Source: Cyclonatronum proteinivorum
GTDB lineage: Bacteria; Bacteroidota; Rhodothermia; Balneolales; Cyclonatronaceae
Assembly (NCBI RefSeq): GCF_003353065.1
Contig: NZ_CP027806.1
Span: 2,872,501-2,936,500 of the forward strand
Length of the DNA: 64,000 nt
Direction: 5' to 3'
The notes beneath the pieces were generated by a model. It was given only the letters and a program-made list of their open reading frames with translations, searched no databases and was not told where the DNA came from. The position numbers were made by a program, and so were the translations under genes. This document shows, in pieces, positions 1 to 9,700 of this stretch. Position 1 is the stretch's first letter. Every line of letters begins with the position of its first letter.

Positions 1-1672
1 ACCAGCCCCGGCAGGGGCGACCCCTTTGTAGAAAAATGCGATCACCCAAAAAATGAACCGAGTGCCGCAGGCATGAGGCGACCGGCGGAGCCGTCCGAAT
101 TGTGAAATTCCGACTCCAAAATGGCATGCGCGTTTGGGGTGCTTTGGAAGGCTTTCAACACACATGGTCGCAGGCCGAAGCTGGTAGGTCCCGGATAACG
201 CCGCGGGCAACCGGGGCATTTATGTAGCGTCGGTGTGGGCGTTTCCGGGAGGACGTGTTTGATACTATTAAATATACGGCGCGCATTGCGCGCCGGTTTG
301 TTACCTGCCTGCCTGCCACGATCACAATTCAACCCCTCAAGCCCGTCATCCCGGAAATGCTGCGGCGCGGGGTTTTGAACCCGCACGAAACCTCGTGCAG
401 CATTATCCGGGATCTACCAAGCGGGACCTGCCGCCATGTGTTTAGAAGGCCCCAGATGCCTGATTCCGCAAAGTCCGTTTCGAACTTTGGATCTCGAACA
501 ACCCACATGATCGCAGGCCAAAGCTGGTAGGTCCCGGATAACGCCGCGGGCAACCGGGGCATTTATGTAGCGTCGGTGTGGGCGTTTCCGGGAGGACGTG
601 TTTGATATTATTAAATATACGGCGCGCATTGCGCGCCGGTTTGTTACCTGCCTGCCTGCCACGATCACAATTCAACCCCTCAAGCCCGTCATCCCGGAAA
701 TGCTGCGGCGCGGGGTTTTGAACCCGCACAAAACCTCATGCAGCATTATCCGGGATCTGCCAGGCGGGACCTGCCGCCGTGTGTTTAGAAGGCCCCTGAT
801 GTTTGGTTCCTCAAAGTCCGTTTCGAGCTTTGGAAGGCCTGCAACACACATGGTCGCAGGCCGAACTGGTAGGTCCCGGATAACGCCGTTGGTTTCGGGG
901 TGGGTATGCTGCGTCGGTGTGGGCGTTTCCGGGATGACGTGTTTGATTTTATTAAATATACGGCGCGCGAGAGCGCGCCGGTCTGGTACCTGCCTGCCCC
1001 GATCACAATTCAACACCACCCAAGGCCGTCATCCCGGAAATGCTGCGGCGCGGGGTTGAATAAGCTGCATGAAACCTCGTGCAGCATTATCCGGGATCTG
1101 CCAGGCGGGACCTGCCGCCATGTGTTTAGAAGGCCCCTGATGTTTGGTTCCGCAAAGTCCGTTTCGATCTTTGGAAGGCCGGCAACACACATGGTCGCAG
1201 GCCGAAGCTGGTAGGTCCCAGATAACGCCGCTGGCAACCGGGGCATTTATGTAGCGTCGGTGTGGGCGTTTCCGGGAGGACGTGTTTGTTTTTATTAAAT
1301 ATACGGCGCGCGAGAGCGCGCCGGTCTGGTACCTGCCTGCCTGCCCCGATCACAATCCCCCCCCCAGGCCGTCATCCCGGAAATGCTGCGGCGCGGGGTT
1401 GAATAAGCTGCACGAAGCCTCGTGCAGCATTATCCGGGATCTGCCAGGCGGGACCTGCCGCCATGTGTTTAGAAGGCCCCTGATGCCTGATTCCGCAAAG
1501 TCCGTTTCGAACTTTGGAAGGCCTGCAACACACATGGTCGCAGGCCGAAGCTTGCAAATCCCGGATAATGCCGTTGGGATTCGGACCTGGCCCGTGTTAT
1601 AGGAACGCGATTCATCGCGTCTCTATAACACGTAGGGACAACCATCATCTGCGGGGCGTTTCCGGGATGAAC
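1..1672. repeat. Tandem array of palindrome-rich units, period 341-343 bp
   Basis: The marker CACATGGTCG (or a one-base variant) recurs at 161, 504, 847, 1188 and 1531, giving spacings of 343, 343, 341 and 343 bp, so about five units are visible and the array runs off the left edge. Each unit contains several imperfect palindromes: arms CCCGGAAATGCTGC / GCAGCATTATCCGGG, arms CCCGGATAACGCC / GGCGTTTCCGGG, a GC hairpin CGGCGCGC / GCGCGCCG whose loop differs between units (ATT in early units, GAGA in later ones), and a longer inverted pair around ATGTG / CACAT. Short open frames occur throughout, but the period is not a multiple of three, so frames shift from unit to unit and a repeat protein is excluded. 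Function unknown; a structured-RNA array or a mobile palindromic repeat are both possible. Confidence 0.9.
1593..1632. repeat. Nested hairpin inserted in the last array unit
   Basis: In the right-most, divergent unit a perfect inverted repeat CGTGTTATA (1593-1601) / TATAACACG (1624-1632) encloses a second one, ACGCGA / TCGCGT. The other units have the 'CGGGCAACCGGGGCATTTAT' type of loop here instead, so the loop of one palindrome has been replaced by another palindrome. Confidence 0.7.
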
Positions 1673-1698
1673 AGGTTGTTTTTTGTTTTGGAGCCAAT

Positions 1699-1788
1699 AG
1701 CCCTGAAAGGGCGACATATCAAAGCCCGGGGTGACAACCCCGGTTTGGCGGAGTCCAGTAGTATGGAGCCCTGAAGGGGCGGCATATC
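1699..1788. repeat. CCCTGAAAGGGCG dispersed repeat, copy 1
   Basis: Two direct 22-bp repeats of the form AGCCCTGAA(A/G)GGGCG(A/G)CATATC lie at 1699 and 1767, with a GGGGTGACAACCCC hairpin between them. The same arrangement occurs at 23127-23215, and a truncated piece at 23758-23772. It is a dispersed intergenic element without coding potential. Confidence 0.8.
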
Positions 1789-2023
1789 TGCGGAGCGCGG
1801 AGAAAAACGGAGGGCGCCGTTCCAAAATGTTTTTTTGTTGGCCTGATATTGAGGTTGGGTGCCCCTACAGTTAACCCGTTTGAATCCCTCAAAATCCATG
1901 AAATCCGCGTTCCATCCGCGTGTAACGTGCAAATAAAGCAAGGCGCTATGAGACCGATTTGGGATGCCGGGAACCAGTACCGCAGCCAGGTACTGTGTCA
2001 AAAGTCAAGTAATTTTTTTCCTT

Positions 2024-3130
2024 TTAATCTTCAAAAAATGCCATTTCTAGCTCCGGTATGGTCGTATCAACACCGGTATCGCCCTTGGGCGATACCGCGC
2101 TGGCGCTCAGGCCGGCCGGCCTGAGCGCCAGCGCGGCATCAAAGGCCTCGTTTTTCTTCCACAAATGGTACATCAGGCACAACAACTTCTTCTGCAAGGC
2201 CACATTGGCCTTCATTTTTATCCCGTGCCGGCTGACTAACCGATCATAATAGCTGTAATATGGTTGCTTCCTGTGCGACAAAATATTGCCAACCGGCATG
2301 TACATGGCTGCCCTGATGCGCGCATTGCCCTGTTTCGACATTTTTCTCTTGCCTTTGTGTTTGCCTGACTCCTTAACCACTATATCGTAACCCGCATAGC
2401 TGATCAGCTGGCTTCTTGTCGTAAAGTATTCAAAGCCCAGCGTCTCTGCCAGCACCGTGGAGATTGTAATCAAACCTATCGACGGAATCGACTTCAGCTT
2501 ATCCACCTTTTCTTCGATCTCCGGATCCGAATCCAGATGCCTGGTGATCAGCTTTTCAAGCTTGGTGATCTGTTTATCCAAGGCAGCGATGGTTTGCTGG
2601 ACAATCTTGCGCGTATCTTTGATAGCGTAAGCGCTGTAATTGAGAGCGTGAAGCTGGTTTTTGAGCTGGGTCCGCTGTTCTACCAACGCGCCACGGGTAC
2701 GCGTGAGCTGACGCAGCTCGCTCCAATAGGGTTTAATGCCCCGCCATAGCTGCAGCTTCTTGCGCGCACCCATCAGGGCTAGCCCGCGGGCATCAATACG
2801 GTCGGTTTTGTTCTTGAATCCCTCAGACTCATTGAATCTACGCGCCTGACTGGGTAAAACCACGCTTAATGCCCATTCGGGGTGGTTATCAAACAGGTGC
2901 AGGGCAACCCGCTCGTAATACACACCGGTGGCTTCCATGGTGATGCGCACCGGTGCAGGCTGTTTGGACTCCCATTTGGTGACCCAGCTGACAAACTTGG
3001 GCAGCTCTGCCTGGGTGTTGTTAAACTTTCTGGAGGAGCGTACACGCTCGGTCTGTTCAACAGGGTTATACTCGAGGATGCAGGCCTTGAAGTCGTCTTT
3101 TGAGATATCTATGCCAATGGAATAAAACAT
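2024..3130 (-). CDS. IS110-family transposase (DEDD recombinase)
   Basis: A 368-residue protein with the IS110 layout. The N-terminal RuvC-like DEDD domain has D8 in IGIDISKDD, E66 in ITMEATGVYYE, and D110/D113 in KTDRIDARG, matching the four acidic catalytic residues of the family. A coiled-coil linker lies around 130-205. The C-terminal Transposase_20 domain has the helix-hairpin-helix IPSIGLITIS (about 215-224) and the conserved serine of MSKQGNARIR at S265. These enzymes excise and insert IS110 elements using an RNA guide. The last about 35 residues (ALRPAGLSASAVSPKGDTG...) look like a variable tail and are encoded over two strong palindromes. Full length, apparently intact, so the element may be active. 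The long non-coding region upstream of the start suggests the IS110 rather than the IS1111 group (inference). Confidence 0.95.
   Translation of the reverse strand: MFYSIGIDISKDDFKACILEYNPVEQTERVRSSRKFNNTQAELPKFVSWVTKWESKQPAPVRITMEATGVYYERVALHLFDNHPEWALSVVLPSQARRFNESEGFKNKTDRIDARGLALMGARKKLQLWRGIKPYWSELRQLTRTRGALVEQRTQLKNQLHALNYSAYAIKDTRKIVQQTIAALDKQITKLEKLITRHLDSDPEIEEKVDKLKSIPSIGLITISTVLAETLGFEYFTTRSQLISYAGYDIVVKESGKHKGKRKMSKQGNARIRAAMYMPVGNILSHRKQPYYSYYDRLVSRHGIKMKANVALQKKLLCLMYHLWKKNEAFDAALALRPAGLSASAVSPKGDTGVDTTIPELEMAFFED
2074..2097. repeat. 11-bp-arm hairpin inside the transposase tail
   Basis: Arms CGGTATCGCCC (2074-2084) and GGGCGATACCG (2087-2097) are perfectly complementary with a 2-base TT spacer. 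It abuts and overlaps by three bases the 42-bp palindrome to its right. Lies in the reading frame of the IS110 transposase near its 3' end. Confidence 0.9.
2095..2136. repeat. Perfect 42-bp palindrome
   Basis: The left half, from 2095 to 2115, is the exact reverse complement of 2116 to 2136; the centre is GGCC|GGCC flanked by CTCAGGCCGG / CCGGCCTGAG. It encodes about residues 332-346 of the transposase on the minus strand (LRPAGLSASA region). A perfect uninterrupted palindrome of this length is rare in coding DNA and would extrude readily as a cruciform or act as a dimer-binding site. Confidence 0.95.
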
Positions 3131-3395
3131 GACTAATCAATAGTTTAGTGGTGTGTTATTTGCATCCGAAGCAGGATCCTGTCGCATGAATTTCACTCAT
3201 GAATGGTAGCTTTAGAAACGGGTCTAAGCTCTAGGTACTGTTGTCTTTCAACGCCAGGATACAAGTCTGGTTATGCCTGGCGTGGTTCATCCGGTTAAAC
3301 CGGTGATTGTGATGCTCCGAGGGTGCCAGACTTGCTCCTATTTCGGTTGTTTGGTTTCTAATCTAACACTTGCCCGATTAGACGCCAATTTGAAT
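3131..3395 (-). ncRNA. Candidate IS110 bridge RNA region
   Basis: About 265 bp upstream of the transposase start carry no gene but several strong hairpins: ACGCCAGG (3251-3258) / CCTGGCGT (3276-3283), CCGGTT / AACCGG (3291-3303), and CTAATC (3358) / GATTAG (3376). In addition the loop sequence CAAGTCTGG (3262-3270) is exactly complementary to CCAGACTTG (3326-3334), so an alternative or pseudoknotted fold exists. IS110-group elements are known to encode a guide (bridge) RNA in the non-coding end 5' of the transposase; the position and structure here fit that. The exact ends, strand and loops carrying target and donor guides cannot be fixed from one copy. Confidence 0.5.
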
Positions 3396-3732
3396 CAAAA
3401 TTAACATATGAGTGATGCTCTCGGAGTTCCCCCAAAAAAACGCCAGGGGTTGTGTGTGGGGATTGTATGAAGATTGTATAGGTGGTTTTGCTGCGATTGG
3501 GGTGCCTTGTGCGGGAGCGTGTTAATGGGGTTTGCGCTGTTGTTCAGGCTTGCTCAGTAGCCGGGTTATTTGTGCGGCAGGGGATGGGTTAACAGGGCTT
3601 TAACTACGCTTTTCTGCAAAAAAAAGAGGTTTTTGACACATCTGTACAACAACTTGATACATCTGTACTAACACCTGCGGTGCCGGTCAGGGTATTTTGG
3701 TAGAGGTCTCTGCGTAAAAGTGCGGGGGCTGT
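3396..3732. other. Intergenic region upstream of the giant surface protein
   Basis: About 340 bp between the IS110 region and the LamG protein gene. It contains short G-rich and T-rich stretches and the direct repeat CATCTGTAC(A/T)A (around 3640 and 3660), but no convincing promoter box or small gene. Confidence 0.5.
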
Positions 3733-6700
3733 GTGTCAAATCTGAATCCAAATCCTAAGTACCCCATGCGATACCGTGACTTATTTTTGCGTTTGTATCT
3801 GATGCTTTTTGCCGTACTTGCTTTTGCGCAGGCCGGCTACGCACAGCAGGTTATTTTTGTAAAGGCCAGTGCTACAGGCGCCAATGATGGCAGCTCCTGG
3901 CAGGATGCCTTTACGCAGCTTCAGCCCGCCATTGATGCCGCAACCGCTGCCGATCAGATCTGGGTGGCGGGGGGTACGTATTTCCCCACACAGCAGCGCA
4001 TTGCCGGGGTAAACCGGAGCCGTTCGTTTGTTATTCCTTCATCCAAAGACGGATTGCGGTTGTTTGGTGGTTTTGCCGGTACCGAAACCCAGCTCTCCCA
4101 GCGGGTAAACCCGCAGGCGCACGTGAGCAGGCTCTCCGGAGATATGAATCAGGCCGATATGCAGCAGGACATATATATCGATAGCGATCGAATTGGCAAC
4201 ACCCTGCGACCGGAAACCCTGCAGCCTATCGATCACATAAGGGTGAATCTTTCTCTGATTAGGATTGGTTTTGTAGATGTAATAGGCATAGCTGATGATT
4301 CGAATGTGTTTAGTGTGCTGGCGTTAGGCAGCGGCATTACGCGGCAAACGGTAATTGACGGGTTCACGGTTTCGGGCGGGCATACCGGTCAGCAGAATCT
4401 CGAATTATTCTTCGATCCAGTCTCCTTTCAGCCTAATCCTTTTTACACCGGGGGCGGTCTCAACTGCGACGGCTGCAGTGCAATATTGAGGAACATGCGC
4501 TTTGAGGGGAATTACGCGATGTCTCGGGGTGGAGGAGCTTCGGTCTATGCTGGCGGAAATCCGCTTTTTGTGAATACGGTTTTTTACGGGAATGTAGCTG
4601 GTGGAGCTTTGCCGGGCCCCCCTCTCGATCGGCCGCTTTTTCAGTATATATTCCAGGGACAAATATTCAGTTTCGATTCGAGTATTGTAAGCAATGATAA
4701 TGAAGGCGGAGCCTTGTATGTCGCTGAGGGCAGTTCGGCGGAAGTGGTGAGCAGTACCTTCTTCGGTAATTTGTCCTGGAATACTGGGAACCATGTTTAT
4801 GCATCAGGCACTGTACACATACGCAACAGTATTTTATGGGGGCGGGAAGGATTGAATCACCCGGAAAATATATATTCGGTTATATATGCCGGCAGCGGAA
4901 CGGTGCTGAACAGCATACTGGAAGCCAACTGCAGCGGCGGTATTGCCTGTGATCAGAACAGCCTTGCCGATCCTTTGCTTGATGCCGCCCTGCGGATTAC
5001 CGATGAATCAAGCCCTGCGGTGGGTTTTGGTAATGTTGCGGCCATACCCTCCGATATCGACGATCTGAACGGCAACGGCAATACTACGGAGCCCCTGCCC
5101 TACGATGCCGCAGGAAACCCACGGATTGTCAGCGGCACTACCGATGCCGGTGCCTTCCAAACGCCGTTTGGCGGGATCAATGCGAGCCCCGCTGCGGCTT
5201 CGCCGGGGCAGCAGGTGGAACTGAGCTTCCCCGCGGCGAACACCACAACGGGGGTTTTGATAAATGGGTTACCCGCCTTAAACCTTACTGCGCTTGCAGC
5301 CAACCGCATCCGCTTTACCATACCAGAAGGCGCCACAACCGGGCTTTTAGATATCGTTACCCCTGATCAGACCTTTTCAACAGCAGAACCCCTGGTCGTT
5401 ACGCCGGCAAGCGGAGGGCGGGCGCTGCGCGCCAATGGCAGTGGCTATGTGGAAATACCCGTCGGCAGCGACTTTGCCATCGCAAACGGGTTTAGCGTTT
5501 CTTTCTGGATACGGGCGACAAACACAAACGTTTTGGGCGGGGAAATCATCTCCAGGAGAACAACAGAGGATATTGTATCCTTACCCTCAGGCTCCTCCAT
5601 CTGGGCCCTTGAGTGGAATGATAACCTTGTAAGGCCATTTCGTTTTAGAGGAATACTTGGAGAAGAAGGAAATAGTGAAATTGTTCCGGCAGGTGAAATT
5701 ACACGAGAATCATTTTTTGGCGAACCGACAGCCTTTGCAGAATGGCAGCACATCACCTTGAATGCAACCCCGATAAATACAGCCGGGCGGATTGAGGTTA
5801 GGGTATTCGTATCGGATGTGCTTTTCTTAGATAGGCTAGATTATGATTTTTTTGACACTACAGCAGCAACCCTTCGCATTGGCAATGGTACCGGCTACGA
5901 AATAGATAATGTGATGTACTGGAACCGTGCCCTCAGCGAGGCCGAACTGTCTGATCTGCGCCGCAGGCATCTGAAGCTGAGTCCGTTTGACCCGGAAGCA
6001 GATGGCCTGATTGCCAGCTACCGTTTCGATGCCGACAGCCCGACAACGGTCTTTGACTATGCCGGAAGACGGAACGGTACCATTATCGGCGGTATCACCC
6101 GGTCGGCTTTCAGCGGCGCGGCAGTTGCCACGACCCTGTCCAACCCGGCGGGTCCGGCCGGCGCGCGCATCACCCTCAGCACCCCGGAATACAGGGCCTT
6201 CAGCGTAGGCGAACCCTATGGCGCGCTTGTACCGGGTACACAGCCCGGCGAGGGGTACGGCTTTGACGCTGTAGGCGTGCAGCACCGGCGCAGCCCGGTA
6301 AGCTGGGTAGTGCTGGCCGGCACCCCGCAGCCCACAGCGGTAACCCTCGATTATTCGGCTGTCGCTGCCCTTAGCGGAAGCGACCTGCACGTGATTCACC
6401 GGATTGAAGCCGGTAGGCCGTGGTACCCCGCGCCGGGTAACTGGGTCCATGACCCCGCGCAGCGAACCTTTAGCCGGGATAACACCGGGTTTTTGTTACC
6501 TGGGGAGTACAGCATTACCGATGTTGGGGGCGTATCGCTAACGGCTTTTGTAAGACCACACGCACAGCATGCCGGGCCCGGTGAACCGGTACAGTTTGTG
6601 GTAGGGTTAAAGAATACCGGCACCGATCCCCTCTCCGCGGCATCAGCTTTCGAGCTTAACTTTCAGGGGCTGGAAAACATATCGGTTTCGGGAGGGAGTC

Positions 6701-9700
6701 TCAGCGGTTCAACCTGGACCGTAAGCAGTGTGGATGCCGGCGCCACGCAAACCCTGCAGGTCACTGCAACGCGATCGGCTGACCCCGGGCCTGCCGGTCT
6801 GTCATACAGTGCCGTAAATCCGGTTGCCGGCATTCGAAATGCAGCGCATACCGCTCAGGTATTTGATCCCGTGTATGAAACAGGTCAGCATATTGACTTC
6901 TATGCTAGTGCAGCAGGCGGGGGTAATACGCTGGCTGACCCGGGCCTGATGGGGATCCTGGATTCGGATTTTACCGTAGAAGCCTGGGTTAAACGAAGAG
7001 TAAATTTTGTAGTAGCTAATGATCCGATCTTGTCACAGATAGGATTTGGGAGCTTGTTTTCCAATGTGCTGCGCATCGGACTGATTAACGGGCATCCCGT
7101 ATTTAGCTTTAACGGCAGTCAGCTAACGGCTAACAACCCTGTTCAGGCAGATAGCAGCTGGCACCACATCGCCTTTACCTTCAGCAAACAAACCGGTGCG
7201 CGTACTATTTTTGTGGACGGCGTGCAAACCGCATCCGATGTAAATGTTACCGGGCCGGTTGTCCTCAACACACCGATTACACTCACGATGGCGGCTAATC
7301 AGGTTGACTCTCAAGGCCGAAGGGTAAATTTGATATCTTTTCAAGATAAAATGCACAATCTTCGTATCTGGGATGTGGCGCTCACACGGGAAGAGATTCT
7401 GGAGCGCATGCACCGGCATATATCGCCCGATGACCCCCTGTCTCAGTCGCTAACAGCGGATTTCCGCATTACAGAAGGGCAGGGACCCCTGCTTTTTGAC
7501 TATGCCGGAAGCCAACGGGTAAATTTTATAGACCTCCCTGCACAGGTATGGAAAACGCGGGGCGGGGTTCTTTTCGGGCAGCAGAACGCTGTAGCTACGC
7601 AGGATACCCCGGCTGCCGTTGGCCTGCCCGGTGCTTCGCTAACCGTCTCGGGCGTTTCCGAGCGGGAGGTGCTCCTGCACCTTTCCGGCCAGCCCGACGG
7701 CCCGGACCGCACCCCCGCCGATACCGGCGAGTCGTTCGCCGAAACCTTTGCCGGCTTCGTTACCGGTCGTCCCAACGTAACCTGGAGCCTGAGCACAACA
7801 CCCGGCGATACGCTGCAGGCCGATCTCGAACTCGCCTACGGAGCGCTGAGCCTGTCGGAAGAGCCTGCCGAACGCCTGTTCGTGCTTTACAGAACCGGCC
7901 CTGATCAGGATTGGGATTTTGATGAAGGCTGGAACCATCACCCGGATACCAAAACCTTTACGCGTTCGGGAGACGTACTGGCCGGCGAGTACAGCATCAT
8001 CTCCATCCCCACGGCCCGGCTCGCGATTGAAACTGAGATACTGGAGCTGGGCGACCCTGACGAAAACGGCTTCCGTATTCGACTCACGGCCACCAATACC
8101 GGCTTGGATACACCGGCCCAGACCACGGTCGCAACGCTGGCCAGCCGCACGGGCGCGTTCCTGAACCTTCAGGCTGAAGGCAACGGCTTCGACACCGAAA
8201 CCCTGAGCTGGAACGTACCCGACCTCGGCGCCGGGCAGTCCGTGAGCGTGATACTCAGCGGCACCTTTAATGACAACATCCCGGTAGCACTGAGCTCGGA
8301 AATCACGGGTACGGAAGTCTTTAACCTGTCAACGCAGGTGCAACGCACGGCCGGACTCATCCTTGCTAAGGCTCCCTACGCGGCGGGTTCGACCGTTGCG
8401 CCCCAATTCGACCTGCTACCCGGCGTTTCCGGAACCGATTTTGGTCTGGTGAACAGCAGCTTCACGGTAGAAGCCTGGGTGCGCCCGAATACAATTTCCG
8501 GGGATCAGGCCATTCTGGGTCAGGCGATGCCCGGCAATCCCGACAACCGCACCCTGCACCTGATTCTGCGCAATGGCAGGGTTCACATGGGCTTTTTTGG
8601 GGATGACCTTCAGGGGCAAACCGACGTTCCGGCCCAGCAGTGGTCGCATGTGGCCTTCACCTACGATGTGACGACCAACAGCCGCGTTGTGTATCTGAAC
8701 GGAGTAGCCGACGGCTCGGATACGTCAGGCGGCCCGTTTCTGGGCGAAGGCACGGTGTTTATCGGCAGGTGGAATGATGGCAATTTCCTGAACGGTCAGT
8801 TTGATGAGCTGCGCATCTGGAACCGGGTGCGTAGCCCGGAGGAAATCCGCCAGAATATGCACCGCACCATTTCCCAAAGCGAGCCCGATTTCCAGGACCT
8901 GACGGCCTACTACCGCTTCGATGAAGGAGAGGGCACCATCGCCCACGACCTGCGCGGCGGTTTCCATGCCACCATCGCCGGCTCATTGGAAAACGCCTGG
9001 CAAATCAGCGCGGCTCCGGTAGGGCAGCAGGCAGTGGTGGTAACCGCCGGTACAGCAGCGCAGGTCGGCGTGGCAGGCAGCAGCCTGGGTCTGAGCGGGC
9101 TCACCGGCAGCGATGCGGGCCTGTACAGCTTTGGACTGGCAGGCAGTGATCTGCGCACCGCTGCAAATGCGGGCGGCAGCTTCAGCGCGCTCGAAGATCA
9201 GGGCATAGATGCGCGCACCTCCGTGGGATGGGGCGTGCGGGCCGGCGATGATTCCGAAGGCACGCTCACCCTGACCTTTGACGGGTTCGATGCCGAATCT
9301 CCGGTGCTGCAGTCCCCTGGCCTGCTGTACCGCCCCGCCGCAGATCAGCCCTGGGAACTGCAGTCCGACAGCCTGTGGGTCAAGAGCATCGCCCAGAATA
9401 CCTTCACCTTTACCGGCGAACTGGCTTCCGGGGAGTACGTGCTTGCGCCCTTCCCGTTCCTGAACGCGCCCTACGCCGGCACGACCCCCGGCTGGCGCAT
9501 GGTCGGCGCCCCCGGCGCGTTTGCCCGCTACGACAACGTGCTGGCCGACATCTGGACGCAGGGTTTCCCAGGCGCTTCGGCCGGCGACGACGGTGATCCC
9601 AACGTGTTTATCTATGATGAGGGCGCCCGAAGCTGGGTGCCGCCCGCGTCTGCGACCAACATTCTGGGCACAACCAGCGACACGGGCTTCCGCTCAGCCG

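Larger units (their letters stand above)
2024..3395 (-). mobile_element. IS110-family insertion sequence (limits approximate)
   Basis: Transposase plus its structured 5' non-coding region. IS110 elements lack terminal inverted repeats, so the ends cannot be located by eye; the left end is at or left of 2024 and the right end probably between 3380 and 3420. It lies about 350 bp from the right edge of the palindromic array, which is noteworthy because this family often targets palindromic repeats (established for several members), although the insertion is not inside a recognisable unit. Confidence 0.6.

Noticed and set aside
42-1602. Many short open frames of 60-150 codons within the array
   Set aside because: They recur because the DNA repeats, but the period is not a multiple of three, so frames shift, and none has a start signal or family similarity.
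1-1672. The array as a CRISPR
   Set aside because: Units of about 342 bp with no short identical repeat and unique spacer pattern, and no cas genes nearby.
5836-6450. Antisense frames across the giant LamG gene
   Set aside because: No start context or domain; the sense frame has clear LamG motifs.
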